This document shows positions 1 to 7,957 of a stretch of 64,000 bases of DNA, one piece after another. This DNA is from Pseudomonadota bacterium. Its GTDB lineage: Bacteria > Pseudomonadota > Alphaproteobacteria > Micavibrionales > UBA2020. The position numbers and the translations under genes are program-made. Positions within the stretch are counted from its first letter, which is position 1; each line of letters starts with the position of its first letter. The notes beneath the pieces were generated by a model. That model saw only the letters and a program-made list of their open reading frames with translations. It was not told the origin of the DNA and did no database searches. The stretch lies in NCBI GenBank assembly GCA_021845905.1, contig JAJZVA010000012.1, positions 20,931-84,930 on the forward strand. Direction: 5' to 3'.

Positions 1-1649
1 GCGACATGTGCAGCATCATCGTGACATGGAACCCGACGACCAACGGCCTGACGCAGGGCGTGCTGACGGTGGAGCACTCCGGCAAGGGCGGGCTGGTGCA
101 GACGGCGTTGCGCGGCACCTTCCAGCCGCCGCCTGCTTCCGTGGTGGCGAAAGATGCGAATGCAAAAGTAAATATTTCTCCCAAAACGCTCGATTTCGGC
201 ACGTCGTCCGGTGGCATCCCGCTGGTGCGGTCGGTGCTGGTAAGCAATAACTCCGCTCAGAATGTCGAGATATGGAACGTCGATATGGATGTCTCCAGCG
301 AGTCCGGATTTTCTTATAGCTCTCAGTGTCCTGAGACGCTCAGGCCAGGAGAAAGTTGCAATATACTGGTGACTTGGAAGCCGACCAGCAAAGGTTTGGC
401 GCAAGGGGTTTTGGTCGTTCAGCACTCGGGCAAGAGCGGAATAGTCGAGTCTGAGGTCAAGGGTGTTTATCAACCCGCGGACAACAGCTCCAATAACAAT
501 GTCGGGCAAATCGTCGCGTCTCCTGAAACTTTGGACTTCGGCAGCTCTCCCGGAGGAATTTCGGCAGTCCGCTCGGTTATTTTCAACAATCAGTCGGGCA
601 ATAGCATCGATATAAAGAAAATCGTTCTTGATGTTCCCGACCAGTCTGGGTTTACCTACAAATCCGCTTGCCCGGCGACGTTGCGGTCCGGTGGCGCCTG
701 CAATATTTTCGTGACGTGGAACCCGACGACGCCAGGTCTGGCTCAGGGCGTTCTTGTGATCGACCACACAGGTGGCAGCGGTATGACGCAAGTGAATATC
801 GAGGGTACCCTGAAACCGCAGTCCGGCAAGGTTGCGGCCATTTATCCCAATGCGATGCCTGACCGCGGATTGCTGGTTTCGGATAAGGAAAAAATCAATT
901 TCGGTTCCGGCGTGAAGGATGAGGCCGCGATTACGACCACGTTGGTCAATGCGGGAAGCTCGGCCTTGACATTGAAGAGCATAGATCTTTCCGGCGTTGA
1001 TGACGGCCTCGATCTGTCCGGCAACGGATGCGCTCCGGGAACGGTATTGCAGCCGGGCGCTGCCTGTCCGCTGACGATCTCATGGCTGCCAAGACACAGC
1101 GGACAGATACTGGATTCCATACAAATCATCCATACAGGCGCGCGCGGCGTTCTGGTGATTCCGATAACCGGATCCGGAGATGCTTCTGTGGATACGTCCA
1201 ATGCCAATAGCGGCAACGTGATGTCGGTGCCGTCGACAAACGCGGGTTCCGGCAATCAAAGTCAAAAAACTTCAAAAACTTCCGGAGCGGCGTCAGCCGT
1301 AAATAAAGGTCCGTCGATGAAGCAGATATTCGCGGGCTATACGGTTTCTTCGCATGCGGCGTCGAGCGCCGTCATTGACGGCCCTGCTGGCAGCTATGTC
1401 GTGCGCGACGGGCAGAGTCTCATTATCTCGGGCGTTGACTGTTCGGTTACGGTTGTTCCTGCGGGCGTTATTCTCAGCAATAGCGGAGATAAAGTGCTGT
1501 TGCCGTTTGACAGTTCATTCAACTATCTCTCCTCTGATGCGAAAAATTCAACCACCGCGTCAAGCGATAAACCTTCATCCGCTTCTGCCGCGGCATCTCT
1601 TTTGCCTCCCAGTCTGACCGCGCCCGCAAAGCGGAGGAAAGCGCCGTGA
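1..1649 (+). CDS. Pilus locus protein with ASH-type repeats and a PilP-like C-terminus (5' partial)
   Basis: The reading frame is open to the left edge, so the true start lies outside the window. The visible 548 residues carry four related segments of about 100-115 residues (the first one partial). Each has a DFG strand (TLDFG or INFG) and most have a cysteine pair before a V-T-W-x-P-T strand and a GVL-x-x-x-H-x-G ending. This is the layout of ASH / choice-of-anchor-D immunoglobulin-like repeats, known from periplasmic and surface proteins. After a Ser/Asn-rich linker, residues about 440-500 form a compact domain (GYTVSS, GPAGSYVVRDGQ, then a hydrophobic GV-x-L strand) resembling the PilP/GspC periplasmic fold; that resemblance is an inference. 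A Ser/Pro/Ala-rich tail ends in basic residues. The stop overlaps the GTG start of the downstream ATPase, so the two are probably translationally coupled. A role linking inner-membrane pilus assembly to an outer-membrane secretin is plausible but unproven. Confidence 0.7.
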   Translation, partial: DMCSIIVTWNPTTNGLTQGVLTVEHSGKGGLVQTALRGTFQPPPASVVAKDANAKVNISPKTLDFGTSSGGIPLVRSVLVSNNSAQNVEIWNVDMDVSSESGFSYSSQCPETLRPGESCNILVTWKPTSKGLAQGVLVVQHSGKSGIVESEVKGVYQPADNSSNNNVGQIVASPETLDFGSSPGGISAVRSVIFNNQSGNSIDIKKIVLDVPDQSGFTYKSACPATLRSGGACNIFVTWNPTTPGLAQGVLVIDHTGGSGMTQVNIEGTLKPQSGKVAAIYPNAMPDRGLLVSDKEKINFGSGVKDEAAITTTLVNAGSSALTLKSIDLSGVDDGLDLSGNGCAPGTVLQPGAACPLTISWLPRHSGQILDSIQIIHTGARGVLVIPITGSGDASVDTSNANSGNVMSVPSTNAGSGNQSQKTSKTSGAASAVNKGPSMKQIFAGYTVSSHAASSAVIDGPAGSYVVRDGQSLIISGVDCSVTVVPAGVILSNSGDKVLLPFDSSFNYLSSDAKNSTTASSDKPSSASAAASLLPPSLTAPAKRRKAP

Positions 1650-3478
1650 GCAGTCAGCAGGACAGGGAAGAGTATCTCAAAAAACTGGGGCTTCACCGGC
1701 AGCAAGACGTGTTGCCGCCCGAAGGAAGAAAAAACAAGGATCGCCGCCAGAGCGACAAGGGGCCGGTTGGCGGATTCGAGCGCCGCGTCGGAGACCGCCG
1801 CAAGACGCGTTCTTCGATCGGCCGCGAGCGTTATCTTGACATGGTCCTCAAGGAGCGCGCTCTTTTTGCGCAACAGGGCTTTTCCCGTTCCGCGGAGCAG
1901 CTCCTCAGCGCGTCCGGCGCGGGGACGGAGAACGAAACCGTCGCGGGCGAGCGCGAAAGCGCGACAGGCGACCAGTTGCGCGCCTTGCTGCCGACGCAGA
2001 CGTGGTTGCCTTTGAACATCCATCTCGTCAATCTCGACAAGGGCGTTTTGACCGTCGCGCCGCTCCATGAACTGACGGAACGGCAGTCGCAGAACCTCAT
2101 GAATGCCGCCGTCCGCTCCGGCTTCAAGGTAGAGCGCGTGGAAATGGAGTTGTGGGATCGCGCCGATCTGCTCCGCACTTTGCAGGCGGTTCACGATCTT
2201 TCTGCTGACCGTTGCGAAAAGACGCTGTCGATCTGGCTCAACGATCTTGATAACGGTCTTTTGCTCAATCAGTTTCAGCGTGACTTGCTGGCGGAAGCCC
2301 TGCAAATGCGCGTATCGGATATTCACCTCGTGCAGGACAACGCGCCGGACGCGCCGAACTGGATCAAATACCGCGTCGATGGCGATTTGATTCCCATCCA
2401 CCTTCTGCCCGCAGAGGCAATGGCGCGTCTCACGACATTGCTGAAGCGCGACGCTGGTTTGAACTTCGGCGACCGTTCGACACCGAAAGACGGACGCTTC
2501 GGTTTCGTCTGGCAAGGCCGCTCGGTCGACGTCCGTGTCGCCGCCGGCCCGCAGGCGCAGGACGGTGAAAAGCTCACGTTGCGTTTGCTCGATCGCGCCG
2601 GCCTCAAAAGTTTCGAGGAATTGTTCACCCGCTATCCGGAAGTCTCCGATCATATGGCGCGTTTGCTGGCGCCGGAAATCAAGGGTGGCGGCGGGCTTAT
2701 CCTGATGTCGGGGCCGACCGGCTCGGGTAAATCCACGACGCTTTATGCCTGCGTGCTCGAAATCGACCGCCGCCGCCGGCATGTTCTGACGATCGAAGAT
2801 CCGATCGAGTATGAAATGCGCTATGCCACGCAATGGCAGGTGACGCAGGCCACTGGCGCGGGGCGCGAATTCGCCGATCTGATCCGCGCGGCGATGCGCC
2901 ACGACCCTGATTATATCGTCATTGGCGAAATGCGCGACATGTCGACCGTCGAAACCGCTCTGAAGGCGGCAGAATCAGGCCATACCGTCATCTCAACCAT
3001 TCACGCGGATACGGCGGCGCAAACGCTGGAGCGCCTGCGCTCCTTCATGCCGCCGGAACGCGAGCGTTCATCGACTTATACGCTGTCGCAGCAGATCCGC
3101 TGCGTTTTGAACCAGCGTCTCGTGAAAACCCTGTGTCACGCCTGCAGCATAAAGACGCAGGCGAAAGACGCCTTGTCTCAGCAGCAGATGGAATTGCTGG
3201 AGCTGGAGCCGGAAACGAACGTCCGCACGCACAATCCGTCTGGATGCGATTTGTGCAACCGGACGGGGGTTTTGGGCCGTACGCTGTTGCTCGAGGCGCT
3301 GATGATTTCCACGCCGCTCGCGAAACGGGACCCTATCTTTCATGCGCTGATGCACAATGTCGGCGATGTCATGCATCAGGAAGGCGTCTCGTACATATCG
3401 CGCAAGCAGGGCCTTCTGTGGCTTGTCAAGGACGGGCTGATCGATCCCAAGATCGCGCTTGTGATGATGGAGGCGTGA
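1646..3478 (+). CDS. Type IV pilus / type II secretion assembly ATPase (PilB/GspE/PilQ family)
   Basis: A 610-residue hexameric secretion ATPase that would power pilus extension or pseudopilus assembly at the cytoplasmic face. Visible motifs: Walker A GPTGSGKSTT at about 356-365, an Asp box after it (TIEDPIEYE), a Walker B-like DPDYIVIGEMRD at about 420-431, and a His box (TVISTIHAD). A zinc-binding tetracysteine follows, CHAC near 496 and CDLC near 533, which is typical of PilB/GspE extension ATPases and absent from PilT retraction ATPases. The N-terminal 60 residues are unusually charged and Arg-rich. The GTG start at 1646 sits inside a GTGA overlap with the previous stop and has a GGAGG site at about 1634, so the start is well supported. 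The next gene is a GspF-type platform protein, as expected. No PilT-like partner is visible in the window. Confidence 0.93.
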   Translation: MSSQQDREEYLKKLGLHRQQDVLPPEGRKNKDRRQSDKGPVGGFERRVGDRRKTRSSIGRERYLDMVLKERALFAQQGFSRSAEQLLSASGAGTENETVAGERESATGDQLRALLPTQTWLPLNIHLVNLDKGVLTVAPLHELTERQSQNLMNAAVRSGFKVERVEMELWDRADLLRTLQAVHDLSADRCEKTLSIWLNDLDNGLLLNQFQRDLLAEALQMRVSDIHLVQDNAPDAPNWIKYRVDGDLIPIHLLPAEAMARLTTLLKRDAGLNFGDRSTPKDGRFGFVWQGRSVDVRVAAGPQAQDGEKLTLRLLDRAGLKSFEELFTRYPEVSDHMARLLAPEIKGGGGLILMSGPTGSGKSTTLYACVLEIDRRRRHVLTIEDPIEYEMRYATQWQVTQATGAGREFADLIRAAMRHDPDYIVIGEMRDMSTVETALKAAESGHTVISTIHADTAAQTLERLRSFMPPERERSSTYTLSQQIRCVLNQRLVKTLCHACSIKTQAKDALSQQQMELLELEPETNVRTHNPSGCDLCNRTGVLGRTLLLEALMISTPLAKRDPIFHALMHNVGDVMHQEGVSYISRKQGLLWLVKDGLIDPKIALVMMEA

Positions 3479-3487
3479 GAACGGAAC

Positions 3488-4711
3488 ATGCAGCAATGGA
3501 TTGCGGAATATACGATTGATTCCCCATCAGGCGCCAAGGTGGTCACGGAATCCTATTACCTGCCTACCGTCGCCGACGTGCGCAACGAGATCAGCAAGCG
3601 CGGCGGCTATGTCCTGACGATCCGTCCGCACGAGCGTTCCGCGGTAGAGCGGTGGATGGCGCGTTCGAGCTGGTGGCAGGTGCAGTTGTTGCGCGGCATT
3701 CAGTTCAGGTCGACGGTGACGTCTCCGGGCGTCGCGCTCTGGCGCCTGATTCAGTCCGAAACCAACCCGAAGCGGCAAAATATCCTTTCGCCCGCGCGCG
3801 AAGCGCTGTCACGAGGCCTTGGGGTCATCGATGCCTTGCGAGCGCTGAATATTTTCGACCACGGCACCCTCGCCATTCTCGCCGCGAGCGAGCGTAGCAA
3901 CCGCCTTGCGGAAGGCATTCCGCACGCCATTCAAAGCATCACCAACAAGCGCAAGAACCGCAACGCCATCATGCTGACGATGTCGTGGGTCGGTTTCGAT
4001 ATTCTCTCGATCGTGCAGGGGATGTTCTGGGGCAAGGGAAAAATCATCGGCTGGTTCAAAAGCCACCCGCCGCACGATCCCGTCGCGCTGGCGAAATATA
4101 CCGTGGTTGTAGGGCGTCTCCAGTTTTTGTGGGGGTTCCTGACATGGCTTGCGATCGGTATGGCCGTCGCGATGGCCTGGATCATCTTATCTTTCTGGAA
4201 CAATCGCGGGAAAAAAGATTTCCCAGCCGCGCGGATCGTGCGCGGGATACCGCTGATCGGCGCTTACTTGCGCGATCTCGGCTTTTCCGATAGTACGGCG
4301 GCGGCGGCGCGGATGTTGCGCGGGCGGGTTCCGATTGCGGATACGCTCATGCAGGCTTCTGAAGCGACGACTTTTCCGGAGGTGGCGCAATACTGGCTTG
4401 GCGCGCGGGAAGATCTTTCCCGGGGGGTCAGTCTCGGCGCGGCGCTCGACAAGGATCCGCTTACCAAAGGGGAACGGATGGAGCTTGCCGCCGTTGCCGA
4501 CCTTGATCAGGTCGCGACGGTTATGGATTCGATCTCCGACATGCGCCAGCAGGCCTCGAAGATCAAGCACAACCTGATTGTCTGGGCGGCGATGATTCTC
4601 TCCAGCTTGTATCTCGTGATCGCCTTCGGCAGCGCGATTTACGCCCTGACAGTCATGAACATGAGCATGGACAGCATGATGAACCAGTTCTTGCCCGGAG
4701 TAGGAGGATAA
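3488..4711 (+). CDS. GspF/PilC/PilR-like inner-membrane platform protein
   Basis: A 407-residue polytopic protein that would form the inner-membrane platform contacting the ATPase. The C-terminal third looks like a T2SF domain: an amphipathic helical bundle (about residues 260-370, with ARMLRGRVPIADTLMQA and LSRGVSLGAALDKDPL) followed by a long terminal membrane helix (LIVWAAMILSSLYLVIAFGS). The N-terminal half is less typical. It has a helical bundle around 95-155, then one clear hydrophobic segment near 215-240. The stretch between (FGMFWGKGK-like, residues 170-205) is only weakly hydrophobic. Family length is about 350-410, so it is full length. The gene starts 9 bp after the ATPase and ends 2 bp before the next gene, indicating one operon. 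Confidence 0.85.
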   Translation: MQQWIAEYTIDSPSGAKVVTESYYLPTVADVRNEISKRGGYVLTIRPHERSAVERWMARSSWWQVQLLRGIQFRSTVTSPGVALWRLIQSETNPKRQNILSPAREALSRGLGVIDALRALNIFDHGTLAILAASERSNRLAEGIPHAIQSITNKRKNRNAIMLTMSWVGFDILSIVQGMFWGKGKIIGWFKSHPPHDPVALAKYTVVVGRLQFLWGFLTWLAIGMAVAMAWIILSFWNNRGKKDFPAARIVRGIPLIGAYLRDLGFSDSTAAAARMLRGRVPIADTLMQASEATTFPEVAQYWLGAREDLSRGVSLGAALDKDPLTKGERMELAAVADLDQVATVMDSISDMRQQASKIKHNLIVWAAMILSSLYLVIAFGSAIYALTVMNMSMDSMMNQFLPGVGG

Positions 4712-4713
4712 CG

Positions 4714-5649
4714 ATGACAACACCAGCAGCGGAAACAGGCGGAGCGGCGGTTCGTCCGAGCGGAGGCATATCGTCCGCGACTGGCATCGGGCGAATGGAT
4801 ACGCCTTATGCGGTCTATAAGCCTTATCTTCCGACAGAGCTTATCGGCGGATCCATCCCCTATATCGCAGGCAAGGAAGACGAGGGCGTATGGAACGCCG
4901 CGGCGCAGGCCTGCGGTACGGAGCGCGTCCATTATTGCTATACGGTGGATGATGGACGTTGCTGGTATCTCGCGACGCCGTCTTCCGCACTGGCCAGCAA
5001 TCCCGACAGCTGGTGTCCCCTGGCTTCGGCATTGCCGGGAAACAGCGAATACTGGGACAAGCAGACGGTTTACATTTACGAGAGCGAAGGCGCGGCCGGC
5101 GCGCTTCGCTGGGATCAGGACACGGGCCGCATGCAGATTTATCTCGGCGGCGCGCGCACCATCCTGCCGCGCATCCAGAGCATGGAGGCGAACTTTGTGA
5201 CCATCAACGCCGAGAACGCCAAGCCCGTGCCGTGGAAAAACAGAGCGCTCAATCAGGAGCGCCTTGCGCGCATGCTGGTCAAGGGGATGTTTTATGTGGG
5301 TACTCTATCGATAATCTTTTCGTTGCTGGTCTGGGTAGGCGCTTACGCGCTGGCGAACAATCTGACGCCGAAGCTCGATCAGGCGCGCGCCGTCGCTTCC
5401 GCGGCGACGAACAGCCTCATGGTGGATGCCGCCAATGCCCTGCAAGTCAATACAGACAAGTATCTGGCGCGGATTATCGCGCTTTTGAACATGAACAGCA
5501 GTTTTGGCGGCGTTCTGACCCGTTACGAGGTCAAGGACGGAAAGGTCGAGTGGACAGCCTTGATCCCGAGCGCCGTACAGCCCGGGCAGCTGCATGCCAA
5601 GGCAATCGGCATGAAGGACGGGATGGTCGAGATAGAAGGAACCTATTGA
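4714..5649 (+). CDS. Single-span pilus-assembly membrane protein, function unassigned
   Basis: 311 residues. A soluble N-terminal region of about 190 residues contains four or five cysteines (AQACGTERVHYCYTVDDGRCW and SWCPL). One membrane helix follows at about residues 190-215 (VGTLSIIFSLLVWVGAYAL), then a helical stalk and a small alpha/beta domain at 250-311. The topology, cytoplasmic domain then membrane helix then stalk then periplasmic domain, is that of GspL/PilN-type alignment proteins, but I see no sequence signature that proves it. An AGGAGG site lies at about 4703-4708, directly before the ATG, and the gap to the previous gene is 2 bp, so the start is secure. It is the last gene before a 139 bp gap that carries a CtrA-type box. 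Confidence 0.75.
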   Translation: MTTPAAETGGAAVRPSGGISSATGIGRMDTPYAVYKPYLPTELIGGSIPYIAGKEDEGVWNAAAQACGTERVHYCYTVDDGRCWYLATPSSALASNPDSWCPLASALPGNSEYWDKQTVYIYESEGAAGALRWDQDTGRMQIYLGGARTILPRIQSMEANFVTINAENAKPVPWKNRALNQERLARMLVKGMFYVGTLSIIFSLLVWVGAYALANNLTPKLDQARAVASAATNSLMVDAANALQVNTDKYLARIIALLNMNSSFGGVLTRYEVKDGKVEWTALIPSAVQPGQLHAKAIGMKDGMVEIEGTY

Positions 5650-5651
5650 TG

Positions 5652-5666
5652 TTAACTTTTCGTTAA
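5652..5666. promoter_or_regulatory. CtrA-type box TTAA-N7-TTAA upstream of the pilin block
   Basis: TTAACTTTTCGTTAA matches the full CtrA consensus TTAA-N7-TTAA exactly. It lies 2 bp after the previous stop and 122 bp before the next start. The only good -10 in the gap is 66 bp downstream, so this is not standard -35 activation geometry. CtrA controls pilA in Caulobacter, which makes the site plausible; binding is inference. Confidence 0.55.
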
Positions 5667-5731
5667 TGAAAGCGGGAGAGATGAAATGCCGATTAAGGTT
5701 ATTCTGACATGATGTTGCCACAATTAGCTAT

Positions 5732-5737
5732 TATAAT
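5732..5737 (+). promoter_or_regulatory. Candidate -10 element for the second half of the pilus locus
   Basis: A perfect TATAAT stands 52 bp before the next ATG, with no convincing -35 at 16-18 bp (TTGCCA is only 11 bp away). A perfect -10 with a poor -35 is the pattern of activator-dependent promoters. It would give the pilin genes expression separate from that of the ATPase operon. Confidence 0.4.
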
Positions 5738-5788
5738 GGGATCTGTAAATGGTATGGAAAGCATGCCTGATATACGGAGTTTATTTTG

Positions 5789-6352
5789 ATGGACTTTAAA
5801 CAGTTCAACATGGCGACGATCCAGAAATACACCAGTCCTCAGGCAATCAAGGACTTTGACAGGTTTCTGGACAATCTGCCGGTCAGCGTGGGGTATAATG
5901 CCCTGATCGCTGCGGGCATTATCTGCCTGATGGGTGCGGTTTCCGTATGGTTTTCATCCGTTGAACTGGGCAAGGTCAGCAAGTTGCGCGCGGATCTGAC
6001 CAACGTTCAGGCGCTCAAGCCCCCCGTGCCGGTTTTGAAATATCTCCCCGTCAGTCAATCTCTCCTTACGCCCTTGACTAAAAAAATCGCAGCCACGTTT
6101 CAGGGGGTGACGCTGATCCCCGGAAATGGCGAGGTCAAGATAACGGCGCAGGATACGGATTACTTTCCTCAGTTTCTTGCCGCCATCAGCTATCTGGAAC
6201 ATGGCGGGAGAAACTGGAAAGTCAGCACGTCGCACCTTTGCGTGGGAACGGACTGCAAGACGGCAAAACTTTATGTCGATCTTAAGGTAAACGTCGTCGA
6301 ATTCAGCGAACCGGAGGCCACGGTTCCAAGCGCCGGTAAAAAAGCAAGGTAA
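5789..6352 (+). CDS. Small single-span assembly protein (PilO/GspM-like topology)
   Basis: 187 residues from the ATG at 5789, which has CGGAG about 10 bp upstream; an in-frame TTG directly before it is less likely. The N-terminal 35 residues are cytoplasmic, followed by one membrane helix at about 37-57 (YNALIAAGIICLMGAVSVWF), a short stalk and a periplasmic alpha/beta domain containing one Cys pair (HLCVGTDCKTAK). The tail is Lys/Ala-rich. Size and topology fit PilO/GspM-type proteins that pair with a PilN/GspL-type partner, here perhaps the preceding gene. No family motif proves this. It heads the sub-block that continues with the four prepilin-like genes. Confidence 0.7.
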   Translation: MDFKQFNMATIQKYTSPQAIKDFDRFLDNLPVSVGYNALIAAGIICLMGAVSVWFSSVELGKVSKLRADLTNVQALKPPVPVLKYLPVSQSLLTPLTKKIAATFQGVTLIPGNGEVKITAQDTDYFPQFLAAISYLEHGGRNWKVSTSHLCVGTDCKTAKLYVDLKVNVVEFSEPEATVPSAGKKAR

Positions 6353-6468
6353 TGGCACAAGGGGGGTATTTAAAGATGAAACTAGAAAATATCCCGCCGA
6401 GTATGTAATCTGAAGAGAAGAGTTTTTCTAAGATGCACGATTTTATTCATCCAAGAAGGGGTTTGAAA

Positions 6469-7197
6469 ATGACAGGGAAAACAACGAGGAAAGATCGTAG
6501 CCAAAGCGGCAATGCGCTCTTCCTGATTTTGATCGCCGTGGCTTTGTTCGCGGCGCTCTCTTACGCCATCACGGAATCCGGACGCGGCGGCGGCACGATC
6601 GACAAGGAAACGGTCATGATCACGGCGGGCGAGGTTGTCCAGCAGCCTGCGGCCGTCAATACCGCCATGACGCGCATGATCATCACAGGGACGCCGGCGG
6701 CCAGCATCACGTATACCGGCGCAGCAAGTCCAAATGACGTGTTCGACAGTTCGAATGGCGGCGGCGGCGCAACCATCATTCCCCCGCCTTCTGCGGCTTG
6801 CGTTTCCGCGGCGGACTGCGCTGCATGGATTTATCCAGGCGAAGCAAGTTCGACAACCGGTCTTTTCGTGGCGGGTGTGGGCACGGCGGCGCCAGATCTG
6901 CTTGCCGTTTTGCAAGGCACTTCCGGCGTGACGCTCGATGTTTGCAACCAGATCAACAAAGGTCTCGGCTTTTCGCAAACGACATTCGCCACCGCGCCGC
7001 CTGTTGATAAAGTCGCGGCCGTATGGCAGTGGACGACGGCAGGCACAATTCAGGCATGGCCGGTCACGGCAAGCAGCGCCACGACGGTTTATGACGACGG
7101 CGATACGACGCCCGTTCTTTCGGGGCAGGATTTCGCCTGTATCCAGAACGGCACGGGTGGCGTTTACGCTTACTATCACACGCTTGTCGCCCAATAA
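6469..7197 (+). CDS. Prepilin-like protein 1 (tandem paralogue)
   Basis: 242 residues. I chose the ATG at 6469 because AAGAAGGGG ends 7 bp before it; an upstream ATG at 6433 lacks a site. A basic 14-residue leader (MTGKTTRKDRSQSG) ends in Gly and is followed by a hydrophobic helix NALFLILIAVALFAALSYA, the class III signal architecture cut by prepilin peptidase. The mature +5 residue is Leu, not the usual Glu. The globular part holds several cysteines and ends in a motif shared with two neighbours, GQDFAC then YYHTLxxQ. It is closely related to the next gene: the first 48 residues from the cleavage site are almost identical in protein and DNA, showing recent duplication or gene conversion. Whether it is a major pilin or a pseudopilin cannot be told. 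Confidence 0.8.
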   Translation: MTGKTTRKDRSQSGNALFLILIAVALFAALSYAITESGRGGGTIDKETVMITAGEVVQQPAAVNTAMTRMIITGTPAASITYTGAASPNDVFDSSNGGGGATIIPPPSAACVSAADCAAWIYPGEASSTTGLFVAGVGTAAPDLLAVLQGTSGVTLDVCNQINKGLGFSQTTFATAPPVDKVAAVWQWTTAGTIQAWPVTASSATTVYDDGDTTPVLSGQDFACIQNGTGGVYAYYHTLVAQ

Positions 7198-7231
7198 TAA
7201 AAGCCACATAAAACCGAAAGAAGGGTAAAAA

Positions 7232-7948
7232 ATGACCGCAGATAAAATTCAATACAATAAGGAAGAGCGTGGCAACGCACTTTTTCTCATTCTAATTGCC
7301 GTTGCCTTGTTTGCGGCGCTTTCTTACGCCATCACGGAATCCGGGCGCGGCGGCGGCACGATCGACAAGGAAACGGTCATGATCACGGCGGGCGAGGTTG
7401 TTCAGCAACCGGCAGGCGTCAGAACCGCCGTCACGCGCATGGTTGTCACCGGCACTCCTGTGGCGAGCATTACGTTTACCGGCGCGGCCACGCCGGATGA
7501 CGTGTTTGACAATTCGAATGGCGGTGGCGGCGCGACCAACGTTCCGCCTCCGACCGCCGCTTGCGTCGCGGCCGCGGACTGCGCGGCATGGGTCTACATC
7601 CCGGCGACGTCGACGGGGGTCGGAACTTATGTCTACAATGTCGGCACAAATACAGGCGATGAAGCGCTGGCTGTTCTGCAAGGTACGAGCGGCGTGACGC
7701 TGGACGTTTGCAATCAGATCAACAAGGGGCTCGGTTTTTCGCAAACGACGTATGCGACAGCGCCGCCGGTCGGAGAAGGCGGGCCTGTAAAATGGGTCAC
7801 GCCGCCCACGGGTGGTTCCTTTTCCGCGACAGGAAATAACTATACGGTCAAAAGCACGGACACTTCCTTGGACGGTCAGGACTTTGCCTGCTTCCAGAAT
7901 ACAACAGCCAACCTCTATGCCTATTATCATACGCTCTACGCTCAGTAA
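7232..7948 (+). CDS. Prepilin-like protein 2 (tandem paralogue)
   Basis: 238 residues, start supported by AAGAAGGG about 6 bp upstream. The leader MTADKIQYNKEERG precedes the same hydrophobic helix as prepilin 1. The two proteins share the block from the helix through the TIDKETVMITAGEVVQQPA segment, the segment LAVLQGTSGVTLDVCNQINKG, and the ending GQDFAC...YYHTLYAQ. They diverge mostly in surface loops (residues about 120-145 and 180-205), which fits a pilin with a conserved core and variable exposed loops. Glu5 is again missing. It follows prepilin 1 by 34 bp in the same operon. Confidence 0.8.
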   Translation: MTADKIQYNKEERGNALFLILIAVALFAALSYAITESGRGGGTIDKETVMITAGEVVQQPAGVRTAVTRMVVTGTPVASITFTGAATPDDVFDNSNGGGGATNVPPPTAACVAAADCAAWVYIPATSTGVGTYVYNVGTNTGDEALAVLQGTSGVTLDVCNQINKGLGFSQTTYATAPPVGEGGPVKWVTPPTGGSFSATGNNYTVKSTDTSLDGQDFACFQNTTANLYAYYHTLYAQ

Positions 7949-7957
7949 TACGGGGTT

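Noticed and set aside
1523-2902. Long minus-strand frame (459 codons) opposite the pilus ATPase
   Set aside because: Mirror of a high-GC gene; Arg/His/Asp-rich composition, no motif, and the plus strand has a clear ATPase.
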